This document shows, one piece after another, positions 18,017-27,066 of a stretch of DNA of 46,607 nt. This stretch comes from Candidatus Caldilinea saccharophila (GTDB taxonomy: Bacteria > Chloroflexota > Anaerolineae > Caldilineales > Caldilineaceae). The translations under genes and the position numbers were made by a program. The notes below the pieces were generated by a model. The model was not told the origin of the DNA, did no database searches, and was given only the letters and a program-made list of their open reading frames with translations. The stretch covers positions 1-46,607 of the forward strand of contig JADJVW010000034.1 of NCBI GenBank assembly GCA_016710365.1, written 5' to 3'. How positions within the stretch are numbered: position 1 is the first letter of the stretch; every line of letters starts with the position of its first letter.

Positions 18017-20351
18017 ATGACCACATCGCAGGACGGATTTATGCAGCAATTGCTGACGACCTTCGCCGCCGAGGCGCAGGAATACCTCCACATCGTCAGT
18101 CACGGGGTGCTTGCGCTCGAGAAGCAGCGCGCCGATGGCGACGTCGCCGCGCTGCTCGCTGAGATGTTCCGCGCCGCGCACAGTCTCAAGGGCGCGGCGC
18201 GCGCGGTTGGCGCCACAGACATAGCAAATGTGGCGCACGCGTTAGAAAGCGTGATGGGTCGCATCCGTTCGGGCGATTTACACCCCGACGCAGCGCAGTA
18301 TAATCTCCTCTATCAAACAGTGGATGCGCTCAGCGCTTTGGTGAACACGCTGCTCACTGGCGTCGCTGCTGACGTTGAAGTTGCGCATCTCATCGACCAA
18401 TTGACGGCGATGGCGGCTGGCGCGGCTGGAGAAGCGTCACTCCCTGTGCGCGTCAAGCCCACGGCGGCGGTTGCAGCGCCTGACATAGAGGAAACATCGG
18501 TGCGCGCCGCCCACCGCGCCGCGCTGGTTGTCGCCACTGTCCCCTTGTCTTCGCTGCCCCCATCTGCGCCTACACCTGCGCCGGCGCTTACGTCGATCTC
18601 CAGTGCGGACGAATCGGTGCGCGTCGCCACCGGCAAATTGGATGCGATCATCGAGCAGGTGGGTGAATTGCAGGTGGCGCAACTGACGGATGCGCTCTAC
18701 ATGCGGCGTTTGCAGCATCTGATCGAAGAGGCCGAGCATTATGTCGCGGCACGGCGCAAGCACACCACCGACAGCCGTTTCTCTCAGGCGTCGAACAACG
18801 ACGGACTCGCGGCATTCACCAGCCATCCGTTGCACGCTCTGCTCGCCGACATGCGCCGCGTGTGGAGCGAAATGCAAGCGAATTATCGTCACGAAGCGCA
18901 ATTGGTCGACGGGCTGGAAGAGGCCGTCCTGTGCGCGGCTGATGCCGGTCGCCACGGTGCTGGAGAGCTTTCCGCGCATGGTGCGCGACCTGGCGCGCGC
19001 GCTCGATAAGCAGGTGCATCTGACCATCGAAGGAGACGAGACGGAGATCGACCGCTCGGTGCTCGAACAGATCAAAGCGCCGCTCACACATTTGCTGCGC
19101 AATGCCGTCGATCACGGCATCGAAGCGCCGGCGGCGCGTACGCAGGGCGGCAAGCCGGCGGAAGGCAACATTGCTCTGCGGGTGGCGCAGCGCGGCAGCA
19201 CGATCGTCATCGATATCGCGGATGACGGCGCCGGCATTGACTGCAAGCAGGTGCGCGCCAGCGCCATCCAACGCGGCGTGATCGACGCCGTCGAAGCCGG
19301 GCGTATGAGCGAGCAGGATTTGCTGTGGCTGATCTTTCGTTCCGGCATGTCGACGCGTCCCTAGGTGACGGACGTCTCTGGGCGCGGCGTCGGTCTGGAT
19401 GTGGTGCGCGACCAGGTGGAGCGTCTGCGCGGCTACATCGACGTCGCCAGCACGCCCGGACAGGGCGCGCGTTTCTCGCTGCATTTGCCGCTGAGCGTGG
19501 CGACGACGCTCTGCCTGCTCGTCGAAAGCTCTACACAGATCTTCGCTGTCCCAACCAGCGGGCTGTTGCGCGTGACGCGCGTTCCGACCGATGCAATCGG
19601 TCACGCTGAAGGGCGCGAGGTCGTGCACATCGGGGAGCGCGTGTTCGCTTTGCACGACCTGTCTGACCTGCTGGCTTTGCCCGCCGCGTCGCGCCGGGCG
19701 CCACGCGATGGCGCCCTCTATGCGCTGTTGCTGGGCGTGGCCGAACAGCGGGTGGCGATTGCCGTGGATGCAGTGCGCGAGGTGCAGGAGCTGATCGTCA
19801 AACCGCTGCCACAGCCTATCGCGCATGTGCAACACATCGCCGGCGCCAGCACCCTGGGCGCCGGCGAAATCGCTTTGGTGCTCAATGTGGCGGAACTGGC
19901 GCGCGCCACCAATCAGCGCACGGAGCGGCAGCGGGCATGGCGCAGCGTCACGCCGCAGGAGGAGACGCCACTCGCGGCGCCCGCTGCCGGCCCGGCCATC
20001 CTGGTTGCAGATGACTCTTTCACCACGCGCTCCCTCGAACGCAATATTCTGGAGACTGCCGGTTATCAGGTGTGCGTGGCCGCCGACGGTCTGGAAGCGT
20101 GGACGCTGCTGCAAAGTCAGCCAGTTGACCTGGTGGTTTCCGATGTCCTGATGCCGCACATGACCGGCTTTGATCTGACCTGCCGCATTCGCGGTGACAA
20201 ACGGTTTGCGAATCTGCCGGTGATCTTGGTCACTGCGCAAGAGGCGCCCGAGGATCGGGAACGCGGGTTGGCGGCGGGCGCCGATGCGTATCTGGTCAAG
20301 AGCGCGTTTGACCAGGATGCTCTGTTGAGCACGGTGGCGCGGCTGATTTGA
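18017..20351 (+). CDS. cheA: CheA histidine kinase fused to a receiver (WspE-like), one frameshift and one in-frame amber
   Basis: Domains in order: HPt (MFRAAHSLKGAARAVGA, phospho-His near residue 55), Ala/Pro-rich linker, dimerisation helices, catalytic domain (N-box HLLRNAVDHGIE, G1 DDGAGID, G2 GRGVGLDVVRDQVERL), CheW-like regulatory domain, then a C-terminal receiver (LVADDSFTTRSLE, Asp in VVSDVLMPHMTG). The frame shifts by one base near 18925-18950; the corrected join reads ARLMPVATVLESFPRMVRDL, a standard CheA segment. A TAG at 19362-19364 then interrupts the same frame just before V-T-D-V-S-G-R-G, where other CheAs have a sense codon. A GTG directly after it could restart translation, but the product would lack the N-box. 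CheA-receiver fusions are typical of Wsp, Frz and Pil-Chp systems. It starts 3 bp after the MCP stop. Confidence 0.9.
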
Positions 20352-20409
20352 AAATGGCTTTACCACAGTGTATAGCAGATAAGAAGGCATGGGCGGAGAG
20401 CCTGTTCTC

Positions 20410-21454
20410 ATGATCAGAGTCCTCATTGTAGACGATTCGCCGACTGTCCGTCTGACATTGCAGACAATCCTGGAGAGCGACCCACAAATTAAGATCGTCG
20501 GGTATGCGAGCAATGGCAGGGAGGCATTGGACAGGGCAATGCAGTTGCGCCCAGACCTGATCACGATGGACGTATTGATGCCAGAGATGGATGGCATCGA
20601 CGCCACGCGCCTGATCATGACCCAGTGTCCGACCCCGATTGTCGTCGTCACGACTCACCTCAGCGATCCCGAACTGGAGATCGGTTTCCAATGCGTTGCA
20701 GGCCGGCGCGGTTCAGGGTGATCGACAAACCTGCCAACGCTTTTGCGCCCGAAAGTGTGTCCGAGCGTGCGGCGCTGGTCACCACCATCAAGTTGATGAG
20801 TGAAGTGCGGGTGGTGCAACGCCGCTTTGACACGTTGCCCCAGGGGCGCGGCTGCCAATGCCCGTGCAGGAAAAACTGCCGTCAGTGGTCGAAGTCGTCG
20901 CCATTGGCGCATCCACCGGCGGCCCAGCCGCGCTCAACACGATTCTGGGCGCATTGCCGGCCGATTTTCCAGCGCCCATCCTGATCGTGCAACATATCAC
21001 GGCCGGCTTTACGCTTGGATTGGCCGCCTGGCTGCAGCATAGATGTCGGCTGCCGATTCGTGTTGCTCGGGCAGCGGAGCGGATTCAACCCGGCATTGTG
21101 TATATTGCTCCCGACGCCTGTCATCTCCTGGTTGCCAAAGACAGACGACTGCAATTGAACACGAATGCGCTCGTCAACCACGTGCGTCCCTCCGCGAATG
21201 TTCTATTTGAATCGATTGGCAGGGTCTACAGCGCACGGGCCATCGGGATTCTGCTGACGGGCATGGGCGAGGATGGCGCGCTCGGTCTGCGTGCGATTCA
21301 TCAATCCGGCGGACTTACCATTGCGCAGGACGAAGCAACCTCGATTGTTTACGGGATGCCCAGGGCTGCGGCGGAACTTGGCGCGTGTAGTACAATACTT
21401 CCTATCGATCAGATCGCCGCGTTTCTGGTGCACACCATCATGCATCGCCGCTGA
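20410..21454 (+). CDS. cheB: CheB protein-glutamate methylesterase, three frameshifts
   Basis: The receiver domain (VLIVDDSPTVRLTLQTIL; Asp in LITMDVLMPEMDG) is followed by a linker and the methylesterase domain. That domain contains the active-site Ser in VVAIGASTGGPAALN, His in LIVQHITAGFT and Asp in ILLTGMGEDGALGLRAI. The receiver end is split: the frame moves near 20686-20690 (GGTTTCC), again at the GGG of 20716-20718, and a third time at the GGGG near 20837, where GARLPMPVQEKLP joins the esterase. Corrected, it is one CheB of about 348 aa. ATG 20410 is preferred to 20389, as GGAGAG precedes it. CheB demethylates the receptor and is activated by CheA. It closes the operon, in WspF position. 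Confidence 0.9.
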
Positions 21455-21515
21455 TTTACCTTGCCTGGCTGATCGACGTGCAGCACCGTCGTCTCGCTTC
21501 GTCAGGTAAATAGCC

Positions 21516-22457
21516 ATGTGGCCCGCGTATACAGCAGTTCGGTCTAGATTCAGTGCGTGGACGCACACTCACTCTCGCCTCCACACTGGCTGGCTATTGG
21601 CAATCTTTGCCACCGTGGCTTTCAGCGTTGCGCCGCCCATCGTGCGCTTTGCCATCGTCGGCGGTTTCGATTCGACCACGCTGTTGCTGGCGCGTATGCT
21701 CCTCGCCACGACGATGTTTTCCATCACTTTGGCCGCCACTGACCGTCAGAAGCTGCGCTTGCCGCTGCCTGGACTTGCCGCGTCGGCGTTAGTTGGCATC
21801 GTCAACGCTTCGGGCATGATCTTTTTTTTTCTGGCGCTCGGCTACCTGGAAGCGTCGCTTGGCTCCATGATCCTGGCGCTAAGCCCGCCCATTGTGCTGA
21901 GCCTGTTGGCTTTGCGCGGCGAGCGGCTGACCCGGCGTCACCTGGTGCGCCTGGGGCTGGCGATGATCGGCGTCTATCTGCTGGTCGGACCAAGCGGTCA
22001 GGTGAACGTCGTCGGTCTGGCGTTGGCGCTGACTGCCACCTTCTTCTTTTCGCTCCAGACGGCGCTGACCCAGTGGACGCTGGTCGCCTATCCCACGCGC
22101 ACCGTTGCCTTTTACGTGACCGCCTCGATGACGCTCTTTGTGGCGGGATATTGGCTGGTGCGCGGTGCGCCGTGGACGCCTCCAGATCTTTCCGGCTGGG
22201 TCGCTGTGTTGGTCCTCGCGGTCGTCAGCACGTTCCTGGCGCGTCTCGCGTATTTTGCGGCGATGGGCAGCATCGGCGGCGCGCAGGTTTCGCTGTTAGG
22301 CCCACTGGAGACGCTGTTGAGCGTCACCTGGTCGATATTGTTTCTGCACGAACGCCTGGCGCCGGCGCAACTGTTCGGCGGCGTCCTGATTCTCGCCAGC
22401 GCCCTGTTGGCCGTGCAGCGGCTGGGGCGCGTCAACCTGCGCTTTCCGCGCCGATGA
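21516..22457 (+). CDS. EamA/DMT-family transporter
   Basis: The 313-aa protein has ten predicted membrane helices in two EamA halves: WLLAIFATVAFSVAPPIVRF, LLLARMLLATTMF, ALVGIVNASGMIFFFLALGY, ASLGSMILALSPPIVLSLLA and MIGVYLLVGPSG in the first, and GLALALTATFFFSLQTAL, LSVTWSILFLHERLAPAQLF and GGVLILASALLAVQRL in the second. The family exports metabolites or amino acids; no substrate can be assigned. The start could also be slightly downstream, because the first 25 residues are polar. It lies 61 bp after cheB and may be a separate transcription unit. Confidence 0.88.
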   Translation: MWPAYTAVRSRFSAWTHTHSRLHTGWLLAIFATVAFSVAPPIVRFAIVGGFDSTTLLLARMLLATTMFSITLAATDRQKLRLPLPGLAASALVGIVNASGMIFFFLALGYLEASLGSMILALSPPIVLSLLALRGERLTRRHLVRLGLAMIGVYLLVGPSGQVNVVGLALALTATFFFSLQTALTQWTLVAYPTRTVAFYVTASMTLFVAGYWLVRGAPWTPPDLSGWVAVLVLAVVSTFLARLAYFAAMGSIGGAQVSLLGPLETLLSVTWSILFLHERLAPAQLFGGVLILASALLAVQRLGRVNLRFPRR

Positions 22458-22459
22458 TC

Positions 22460-22502
22460 TGGAGCGCGGACGGGACGTCCGCACGACAAGCCGTCCGCTC
22501 CA
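22460..22502. terminator. Hairpin after the EamA gene
   Basis: The left arm 22460-22473 (TGGAGCGCGGACGG) pairs with the right arm 22491-22502 (CCGTCCGCTCCA), with a two-base bulge and a 17-base loop. It begins 3 bp after the EamA stop. No T-run follows, so it is terminator-like rather than a textbook intrinsic terminator, and it could also be a palindromic repeat. Confidence 0.5.
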
Positions 22503-22596
22503 CAAGCCATCCGTCTTTGCCCGATATTGACAGAACCCCGGCTTGTTGGGTAGCGTTGCGCATAGCATATTCAGCGCGCAAACAGAGAAGGCAACT

Positions 22597-24237
22597 ATGA
22601 TCTCCGGCGTCAGTAATTTCCGCGGCAATGTCAGACGCGTCGACGAAATCATCCGCGTCCTGGCAAAATATGGGTTGGCCGACTGGGTGGGTGACAACAC
22701 GCCCGGCTTTATCCGGCGTCGCTTTGTGACGGGTGAAGGCGTGGCGGTCAGCGACTACCCCATCGAGGTGCGCATTCGTCTGGCGCTGACCGAGCTGGGC
22801 ACGACTTTCATCAAACTCGGCCAGATGATGAGCACGCGCGCCGACCTGGTGGGGCCGGAGCTGGCCGCAGAATTGGCCTCTCTCCAGGCTGACACGCCTG
22901 CAGACCCGCCCGCGGTCGTGCGCGCCACCATCTACAGCGAGCTGGGCGCGCCGCCGGAAGAGCTTTTTGCCTGGTTCGATGAGAACGCGCTGGCTTCCGC
23001 CTCGGTCGGGCAGGTGCACCTGGCGCGGCTTGCTGACGGCGCCGACGTGGTGGTGAAGGTGCAGCACGCCGGCATCGAAAGCAAGGTGCGCAGCGATCTC
23101 AACCTGCTCGCCACCGTGGCGCAGTTGGCCGAGACCAACAGCAAGGAACTGGCGCACTATCATCCCACCGACACCGTGACGGAGTTCAGCCGCAGTCTCC
23201 TGCGCGAGTTGAACTTTCACACGGAGTTAACCAATCTTTTGCGTTTTGCCCAGAATTTTGCCGATGATCCTCGCGTGCATATCCCGGTCGCTTACCCCGA
23301 ACTCTCATCGCGACGGGTGCTGACGATGGAAAAGCTGGACGGCTACAGCATCGCCAACGCGGCGCAGATGGCGGCGGATGGCGTCGAGCGTGGGGCGTTT
23401 GCTGGCCTGTTCGCCGATTGCATGATGCAGATGATCTTCCGTGACGGCTTCTATCACGCGGACCCGCATCCGGGCAATCTGTTTGTGCTGCCGCGTCAGA
23501 AGTTTGGCTTGCTGGATTGCGGCAAGGTGGGGCGCGTCGACGAGCAGACGCGCGACGACTTCATCGGGATCGTCGCCTCCTTTTTGACCGGAGACGTCGA
23601 ATCGCTCACCGACCAGTTGATCGAGCTGTGCGAGGTTCCCATCGACCTGAATCGTGCGGCCTACAGGGCGGATGTGGCCGAATTTATCGGCGAGTTTCGC
23701 GAATCGATGGATGGCAATCTCGACCTGGGCGCGGCCTTTGAAGCGATGTTCGGGATCATCCGCAGGCATCATCTGGTCGTGCCGCCGCGCATCAACCTGC
23801 TGCTGCTCGTTATCGTCCAAATTGAAGGCACAGCGCGCCAGCTTGATCCGGCTTTCGACCTGACGGCGACGCTGCAAAGTTACGGCGCCGATCTGCTCAA
23901 ACGGCGCTTTTCCCCGCAGCAGCTTCAAAAGGAGGTCGTGCGCTCCTTCCGCGACTGGAGCCGGCTGCTCAAGGCGCTGCCGCGTGAGACGGTCAATCTG
24001 CTCGAACGCACGCAGCGCGGCGAGCTGCAGATTCACGTCCAGCAGCACGGTTTGCAGGCGTCGCTCAGCCGCCTGACCTACGGCATCCTGGTGTCGGCGC
24101 TGTTGCTCGGCTCGTCGCTCTTGTGGGCGCTGGCCGCGCCGCCGGCGCTGTGGGGCGTTTCCATTTTTGGCGTGCTCGGTGCGGTGCTGGGGCTGGCGCT
24201 GGCCGCGCATCTGCTGTACCTGGTGTGGAGAGCGTAG
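22597..24237 (+). CDS. ABC1/UbiB (AarF) family atypical kinase
   Basis: This 546-aa protein belongs to the UbiB/ADCK family of membrane-associated atypical kinases or ATPases linked to quinone biosynthesis. Seen: the KxGQ motif FIKLGQMMSTRADLVGPEL (about 71-89), the Ala-rich nucleotide loop ALASASVGQVHLA (131-143), VVVKVQHAGI with the ATP-binding Lys, and the catalytic/metal loop DGFYHADPHPGNLF and LLDCGKVGRVDE. Two C-terminal membrane helices (YGILVSALLLGSSLLWALA and a following one) anchor it. ATG 22597 is chosen over 22543 because GAGAAGG precedes it. No quinone biosynthesis gene adjoins it, so its specific role is unclear. Confidence 0.9.
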   Translation: MISGVSNFRGNVRRVDEIIRVLAKYGLADWVGDNTPGFIRRRFVTGEGVAVSDYPIEVRIRLALTELGTTFIKLGQMMSTRADLVGPELAAELASLQADTPADPPAVVRATIYSELGAPPEELFAWFDENALASASVGQVHLARLADGADVVVKVQHAGIESKVRSDLNLLATVAQLAETNSKELAHYHPTDTVTEFSRSLLRELNFHTELTNLLRFAQNFADDPRVHIPVAYPELSSRRVLTMEKLDGYSIANAAQMAADGVERGAFAGLFADCMMQMIFRDGFYHADPHPGNLFVLPRQKFGLLDCGKVGRVDEQTRDDFIGIVASFLTGDVESLTDQLIELCEVPIDLNRAAYRADVAEFIGEFRESMDGNLDLGAAFEAMFGIIRRHHLVVPPRINLLLLVIVQIEGTARQLDPAFDLTATLQSYGADLLKRRFSPQQLQKEVVRSFRDWSRLLKALPRETVNLLERTQRGELQIHVQQHGLQASLSRLTYGILVSALLLGSSLLWALAAPPALWGVSIFGVLGAVLGLALAAHLLYLVWRA

Positions 24238-24410
24238 TGGATCTGTATGCAACCTGGTAGAGCGAAGCGCTGAAACTGCTATTTTCAAAGTGGAATCACG
24301 TGAGGGGATGGACGCAGTGGAATTGAAACCAATTCTCCTATGGTGTGGATCAGGCAGATGAACGGCAGCACTATCTTCACCGCCCAGGGGAATCATCGGG
24401 TAAAAATCGA

Positions 24411-24485
24411 ACGCGGATGACGCGGATCAGGCAGATATCTGCGGATCAGATCAGCAAGAATCCGCCCAATCCGCGTCATCTGCGT
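24411..24485. repeat. Inverted repeat with CGCGGATGACGCGGAT arms
   Basis: The left arm 24411-24434 begins ACGCGGATGACGCGGAT. The right arm 24462-24485 is its imperfect reverse complement (ATCCGCGTCATCTGCGT end), about 20 of 24 bases paired, around a 27-base spacer. It lies in the 287-bp gap between the convergent UbiB-like gene and the secreted hypothetical protein. The remainder of the gap shows no gene. Confidence 0.65.
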
Positions 24486-24524
24486 GCCATTTTGTCCGGC
24501 TGCTTCGATACGCACTCCTTACGT

Positions 24525-25223
24525 TTACGGCGTTGCCGGTGGTGTGGCGAACCTCTCCCGATCCTTGTACGCGCCTTCGATCCAGCCAGACAGGTCGTTG
24601 TAGAAGGCTTGCATGTCTTGCCCATTTGTTAACTTGCCTCTACTTGTACCCCAGGCTCGCATTAAAGGTTTCTTTGTGTCGATTTGCACATTATCTTCGA
24701 GAATCGATCGCTCGAGCCAGTTGGCGTCACGCATCGCCTGCACATCCTCCGGCGCACCGAGCAGCAGCGCGCGGAAGAGGTAGTACCCATCCTCGCCGAT
24801 CGGCACAGGCGCCTCGCCAGGATCACGCAGGCTGGGCAGCCCCAGCGCCGCCGAAAAAGGCTCGATGTCGATGCCGATGCCCACGATGACCACGCCCTCC
24901 TCGATCTGCCGCCGCAGCCAGAGGCGGTCGGCGTCGCTCAGCCCGGCGAACTGGTCGCGCGCCACCAGCAGCGCATCCAGCGGCTGCGCCTGCGCGGCCT
25001 GCTGCACCGCCGCCCAGCTTGGCTGCAGCTCGGCGCCGAGGCGCTGCGCCGTCTGCGCCGTCATTTGCCCGTGCACCGCGTCGGGGGCGCTCAGGTAGAC
25101 GATGTGCGGCGTAGTAGGCATGGTGGCTGCACGTGCGGCCGCCTGCTCGGTCGGGCTAGCGCCGCTGTAGCCAAGCCCGATGCCCAGCGCCGCCGCCAGA
25201 ATCAGTAGAATGCGGATGTTCAT
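24525..25223 (-). CDS. Secreted or membrane-anchored protein of unknown function
   Basis: The 232-aa product starts at ATG 25223 with AAGGAG 7 nt upstream. The longer frame to 25517 has no homology-like character. The N-terminus MNIRILLILAAALGIGLGYS is a signal peptide or single anchor. The mature part has an alternating alpha/beta pattern: HIVYLSAPDAVHGQM, LDALLVARDQFAGLSDADRLWL, EGVVIVGIGIDIEPFSAALGL, then EDGYYLFRALLLG. This suggests a small Rossmann-like or ThuA-like fold that binds a ligand outside the membrane. I do not recognise a named family. It is convergent with the UbiB-like gene. Confidence 0.75.
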   Translation of the reverse strand: MNIRILLILAAALGIGLGYSGASPTEQAAARAATMPTTPHIVYLSAPDAVHGQMTAQTAQRLGAELQPSWAAVQQAAQAQPLDALLVARDQFAGLSDADRLWLRRQIEEGVVIVGIGIDIEPFSAALGLPSLRDPGEAPVPIGEDGYYLFRALLLGAPEDVQAMRDANWLERSILEDNVQIDTKKPLMRAWGTSRGKLTNGQDMQAFYNDLSGWIEGAYKDRERFATPPATP

Positions 25224-25554
25224 GGGAATGCTCCTTTCTGGAACAGAAGATCGATCGCAACCTGATCGTAGCAGAGCGGCGGGGGCGATTTCAAGCGAAA
25301 ACCTATCTGATTTTGGGCGGTTGACCCCCGATTTTGAGCGGTCAGGAGGAGAATGGAGCAGCAGTCTCGTGTGTGTGGGGGGGCGCAGCGGTGAGTTGCT
25401 GCGCTGGCGCTTCGGGATGCAAAGAAATGTCAGCAGTGGCCTTATGTTCGGTGGAAAGCTGCGAACACTGCCAGCAAGGCCATTAGAAACCCAGCGAGCC
25501 AAAACCACAGTTTCCACTGACTGTTATCGTATGGCCGAGACCGCCGGCAGCCAT
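25224..25554. other. 331-bp intergenic stretch, no clear gene
   Basis: It lies between two minus-strand genes. Low-complexity G-runs occur at 25370-25385. On the minus strand, 25510 to 25442 reads as a short hydrophobic peptide tail (QWKLWFWLAGFLMALLAVF ...) ending in TAA, but without a start codon in that frame. It may be a decayed or frameshifted small membrane peptide directly after the hydrolase stop. No strong promoter or RNA gene was seen. Confidence 0.4.
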
Positions 25555-26319
25555 TTACCCTGCCGCCACGCCTGCCAGAAACGCATTGACGGCGCGGCGA
25601 AATTCTTCCGGATTGCTCCACATCAGCGGATGATCGCCCACTTTGGCGAGAAAGAGCCGGCTGTCGCGGATCGCAGCGATCAGGTCAAGTTGCGACGTAC
25701 GGATGTCAGGCAGCATGGTGTCGCCCAGACTGGTGGTTACTAACACCGGACAGCAGATTTCGCCGAGGCGATCATCAAAGATGTGGCCGCCATGTTCGGC
25801 AATCCACCGCAGCATTGCCGTATCCGCTTCGACAACCTGCGCCCAGTCATCCCCGTGGGCGCCCTGCCAAAAATGAATCTGGCCGGGCGAGCGCTCGGCG
25901 CGCATTCCCATGACACGGTGCAGCCACGCCGGCGGATAGGCTGCAAGCGTACTGTCGGCAATGACGGCGCACACGCTTTGCGGATACAGAATCGCCATCC
26001 ACAACGCCACGATGGCGCCGCCGCTCGTGCCCATGACGATGCACTGCTGCTCTCCCAGGTGCGCCAGCAAAGCAGCCATGTCATGAGCGCAATGCTGATA
26101 CCATTCATCCGGCCAGATGGGCAGACGCTCAGACCGCCCGATGCCGCGAAAATCCGGCGCCACGCAGCGGAAGCACGCACCAAAGTAATCGAGTTCGCCG
26201 CTGTGACAGGCGGACGATGCCGTATTGCCGGGCAGGATCAACAGCAAAGGCCCGCATCCCTGTTCACGGTAGGCGAGGCGTAGACCATCTACGAAAAATT
26301 CACCCGGTGATGGATTCAT
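25555..26319 (-). CDS. Alpha/beta-fold hydrolase
   Basis: The 254-aa protein shows the alpha/beta hydrolase layout: LAYREQGCGPLLLILPGNTAS (oxyanion-hole strand), FRCVAPDFRGIGRSERL, nucleophile elbow IVMGTSGGAIVALWMA (Ser in GTSGG, near residue 103), acid region CCPVLVTTSLGDTMLP and a catalytic-His candidate in VGDHPLMWSNPEEF. The start ATG 26319 overlaps the end of the GNAT gene by 20 bp, so the two are co-transcribed. The in-frame extension to 26457 is a shadow of the GNAT. The substrate is unknown; esterase or C-C hydrolase activity is possible. The DHPLMW context of the His is somewhat unusual. Confidence 0.87.
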   Translation of the reverse strand: MNPSPGEFFVDGLRLAYREQGCGPLLLILPGNTASSACHSGELDYFGACFRCVAPDFRGIGRSERLPIWPDEWYQHCAHDMAALLAHLGEQQCIVMGTSGGAIVALWMAILYPQSVCAVIADSTLAAYPPAWLHRVMGMRAERSPGQIHFWQGAHGDDWAQVVEADTAMLRWIAEHGGHIFDDRLGEICCPVLVTTSLGDTMLPDIRTSQLDLIAAIRDSRLFLAKVGDHPLMWSNPEEFRRAVNAFLAGVAAG

Positions 26320-26917
26320 GGCGCAGTTCCATGCCGTAGACGATTCCGCCTTCGTCCTCGCCCACGCGATGAAAGCCGACTCTTTCGTAAAACTGGATCG
26401 CCCCCGTGTTGCGCTTGCCGACGCCGAGGTGAACCGCGGGCGCGCCCAGCGAGGCAAGGCGGCTAGTGAACGTCTCGATCATCTTGCGTCCCCAGCCCTT
26501 GCCCTGCGCCACGGGCAGCAGGTCGATGTGCAGGTGTGCGGGGTAGGCGGCAAGCTCCGGCTCGGCGGCGTGTCCTGCATAAATGTGACGAATCGCCCTG
26601 GCGTCGGGCGAGTCCTCCTCCGGCGCGGGCAGCGGATAGCGCGTGCGCAACATCCAGAACCATTCCCGCTCGCACCAGTTGGCGAAAGCAGCCGAATCGC
26701 GCGTCCCCAGCACATAGCCGCAGGGCGCGCCATCTGTGGTCAGCACGAAGCAAAGGTCGGGTTCGGCGACGGCATAGGGCGCGGTGTAGAGGTGCCCCAT
26801 CAATTCCGGGTCGCGATAGAGCGCGGTGGCATCCTGGCCGCTGTCAGCCGTCTTCAGGCAAATCTGGTAGAGCGCGTAGAGATCGCTGGGGTGATAGGGA
26901 CGAATCGCAAAGTGCAT
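26300..26917 (-). CDS. GNAT family N-acetyltransferase
   Basis: The 205-aa protein begins FAIRPYHPSDLYALYQICL, the usual GNAT beta1-alpha1 pattern. It continues with GYVLGTRDSAAFANWC and the acetyl-CoA motif A HIDLLPVAQGKGWGRKMIETF (QGKGWG, the Q/RxxGxG/A loop), then VHLGVGKRNTGAIQFYERVGF. The insert FWMLRTRYPLPAPEEDSPDA between beta3 and beta4 is typical of the acetyltransferase-like group related to the C-terminal domain of O-GlcNAcase. The ATG at 26917 follows AAGGAG by about 12 nt. The acceptor is unknown. It overlaps the downstream hydrolase gene. Confidence 0.88.
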   Translation of the reverse strand: MHFAIRPYHPSDLYALYQICLKTADSGQDATALYRDPELMGHLYTAPYAVAEPDLCFVLTTDGAPCGYVLGTRDSAAFANWCEREWFWMLRTRYPLPAPEEDSPDARAIRHIYAGHAAEPELAAYPAHLHIDLLPVAQGKGWGRKMIETFTSRLASLGAPAVHLGVGKRNTGAIQFYERVGFHRVGEDEGGIVYGMELRHESITG

Positions 26918-26957
26918 GGCGTCGTGTGGCTCCTTCGGCGGCGAATGGCTTAACAAA

Positions 26958-27066
26958 CTCAATACTTCATGAAACTCACACAAAGCCACAAAGAACACAA
27001 CGGCCACCATCTTCAATTTTGTGCGCTTGGTGGCTTTGTGTGAGGCAAAATCGTCAACTACTGAAA
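26958..27066. repeat. MITE-like palindromic repeat, copy 2
   Basis: The core arms CACACAAAGCCACAAAG (26977-26993) and CTTGGTGGCTTTGTGTG (27026-27042) are near-perfect reverse complements. The outer flanks (CAATACTTCATGAAAC and TCGTCAACTACTGAAA) are also loosely inverted. The element fills the space between the GNAT start and the DUF4432 gene and ends at the base before that gene's stop codon. Confidence 0.75.

Noticed and set aside
18816..20651. 611-aa minus-strand open frame opposite cheA
   Set aside because: It is the antisense shadow of a G+C-rich kinase gene. The sense strand carries HPt, N-box, G-box and receiver motifs, while the antisense product has no domain-like pattern.
12464..21454. 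Flagellar chemotaxis operon
   Set aside because: There is no stand-alone cheY, cheZ, cheC/D, fliM or other flagellar gene. CheA carries its own receiver and CheR has a TPR-like tail, which fits alternative-function systems better.
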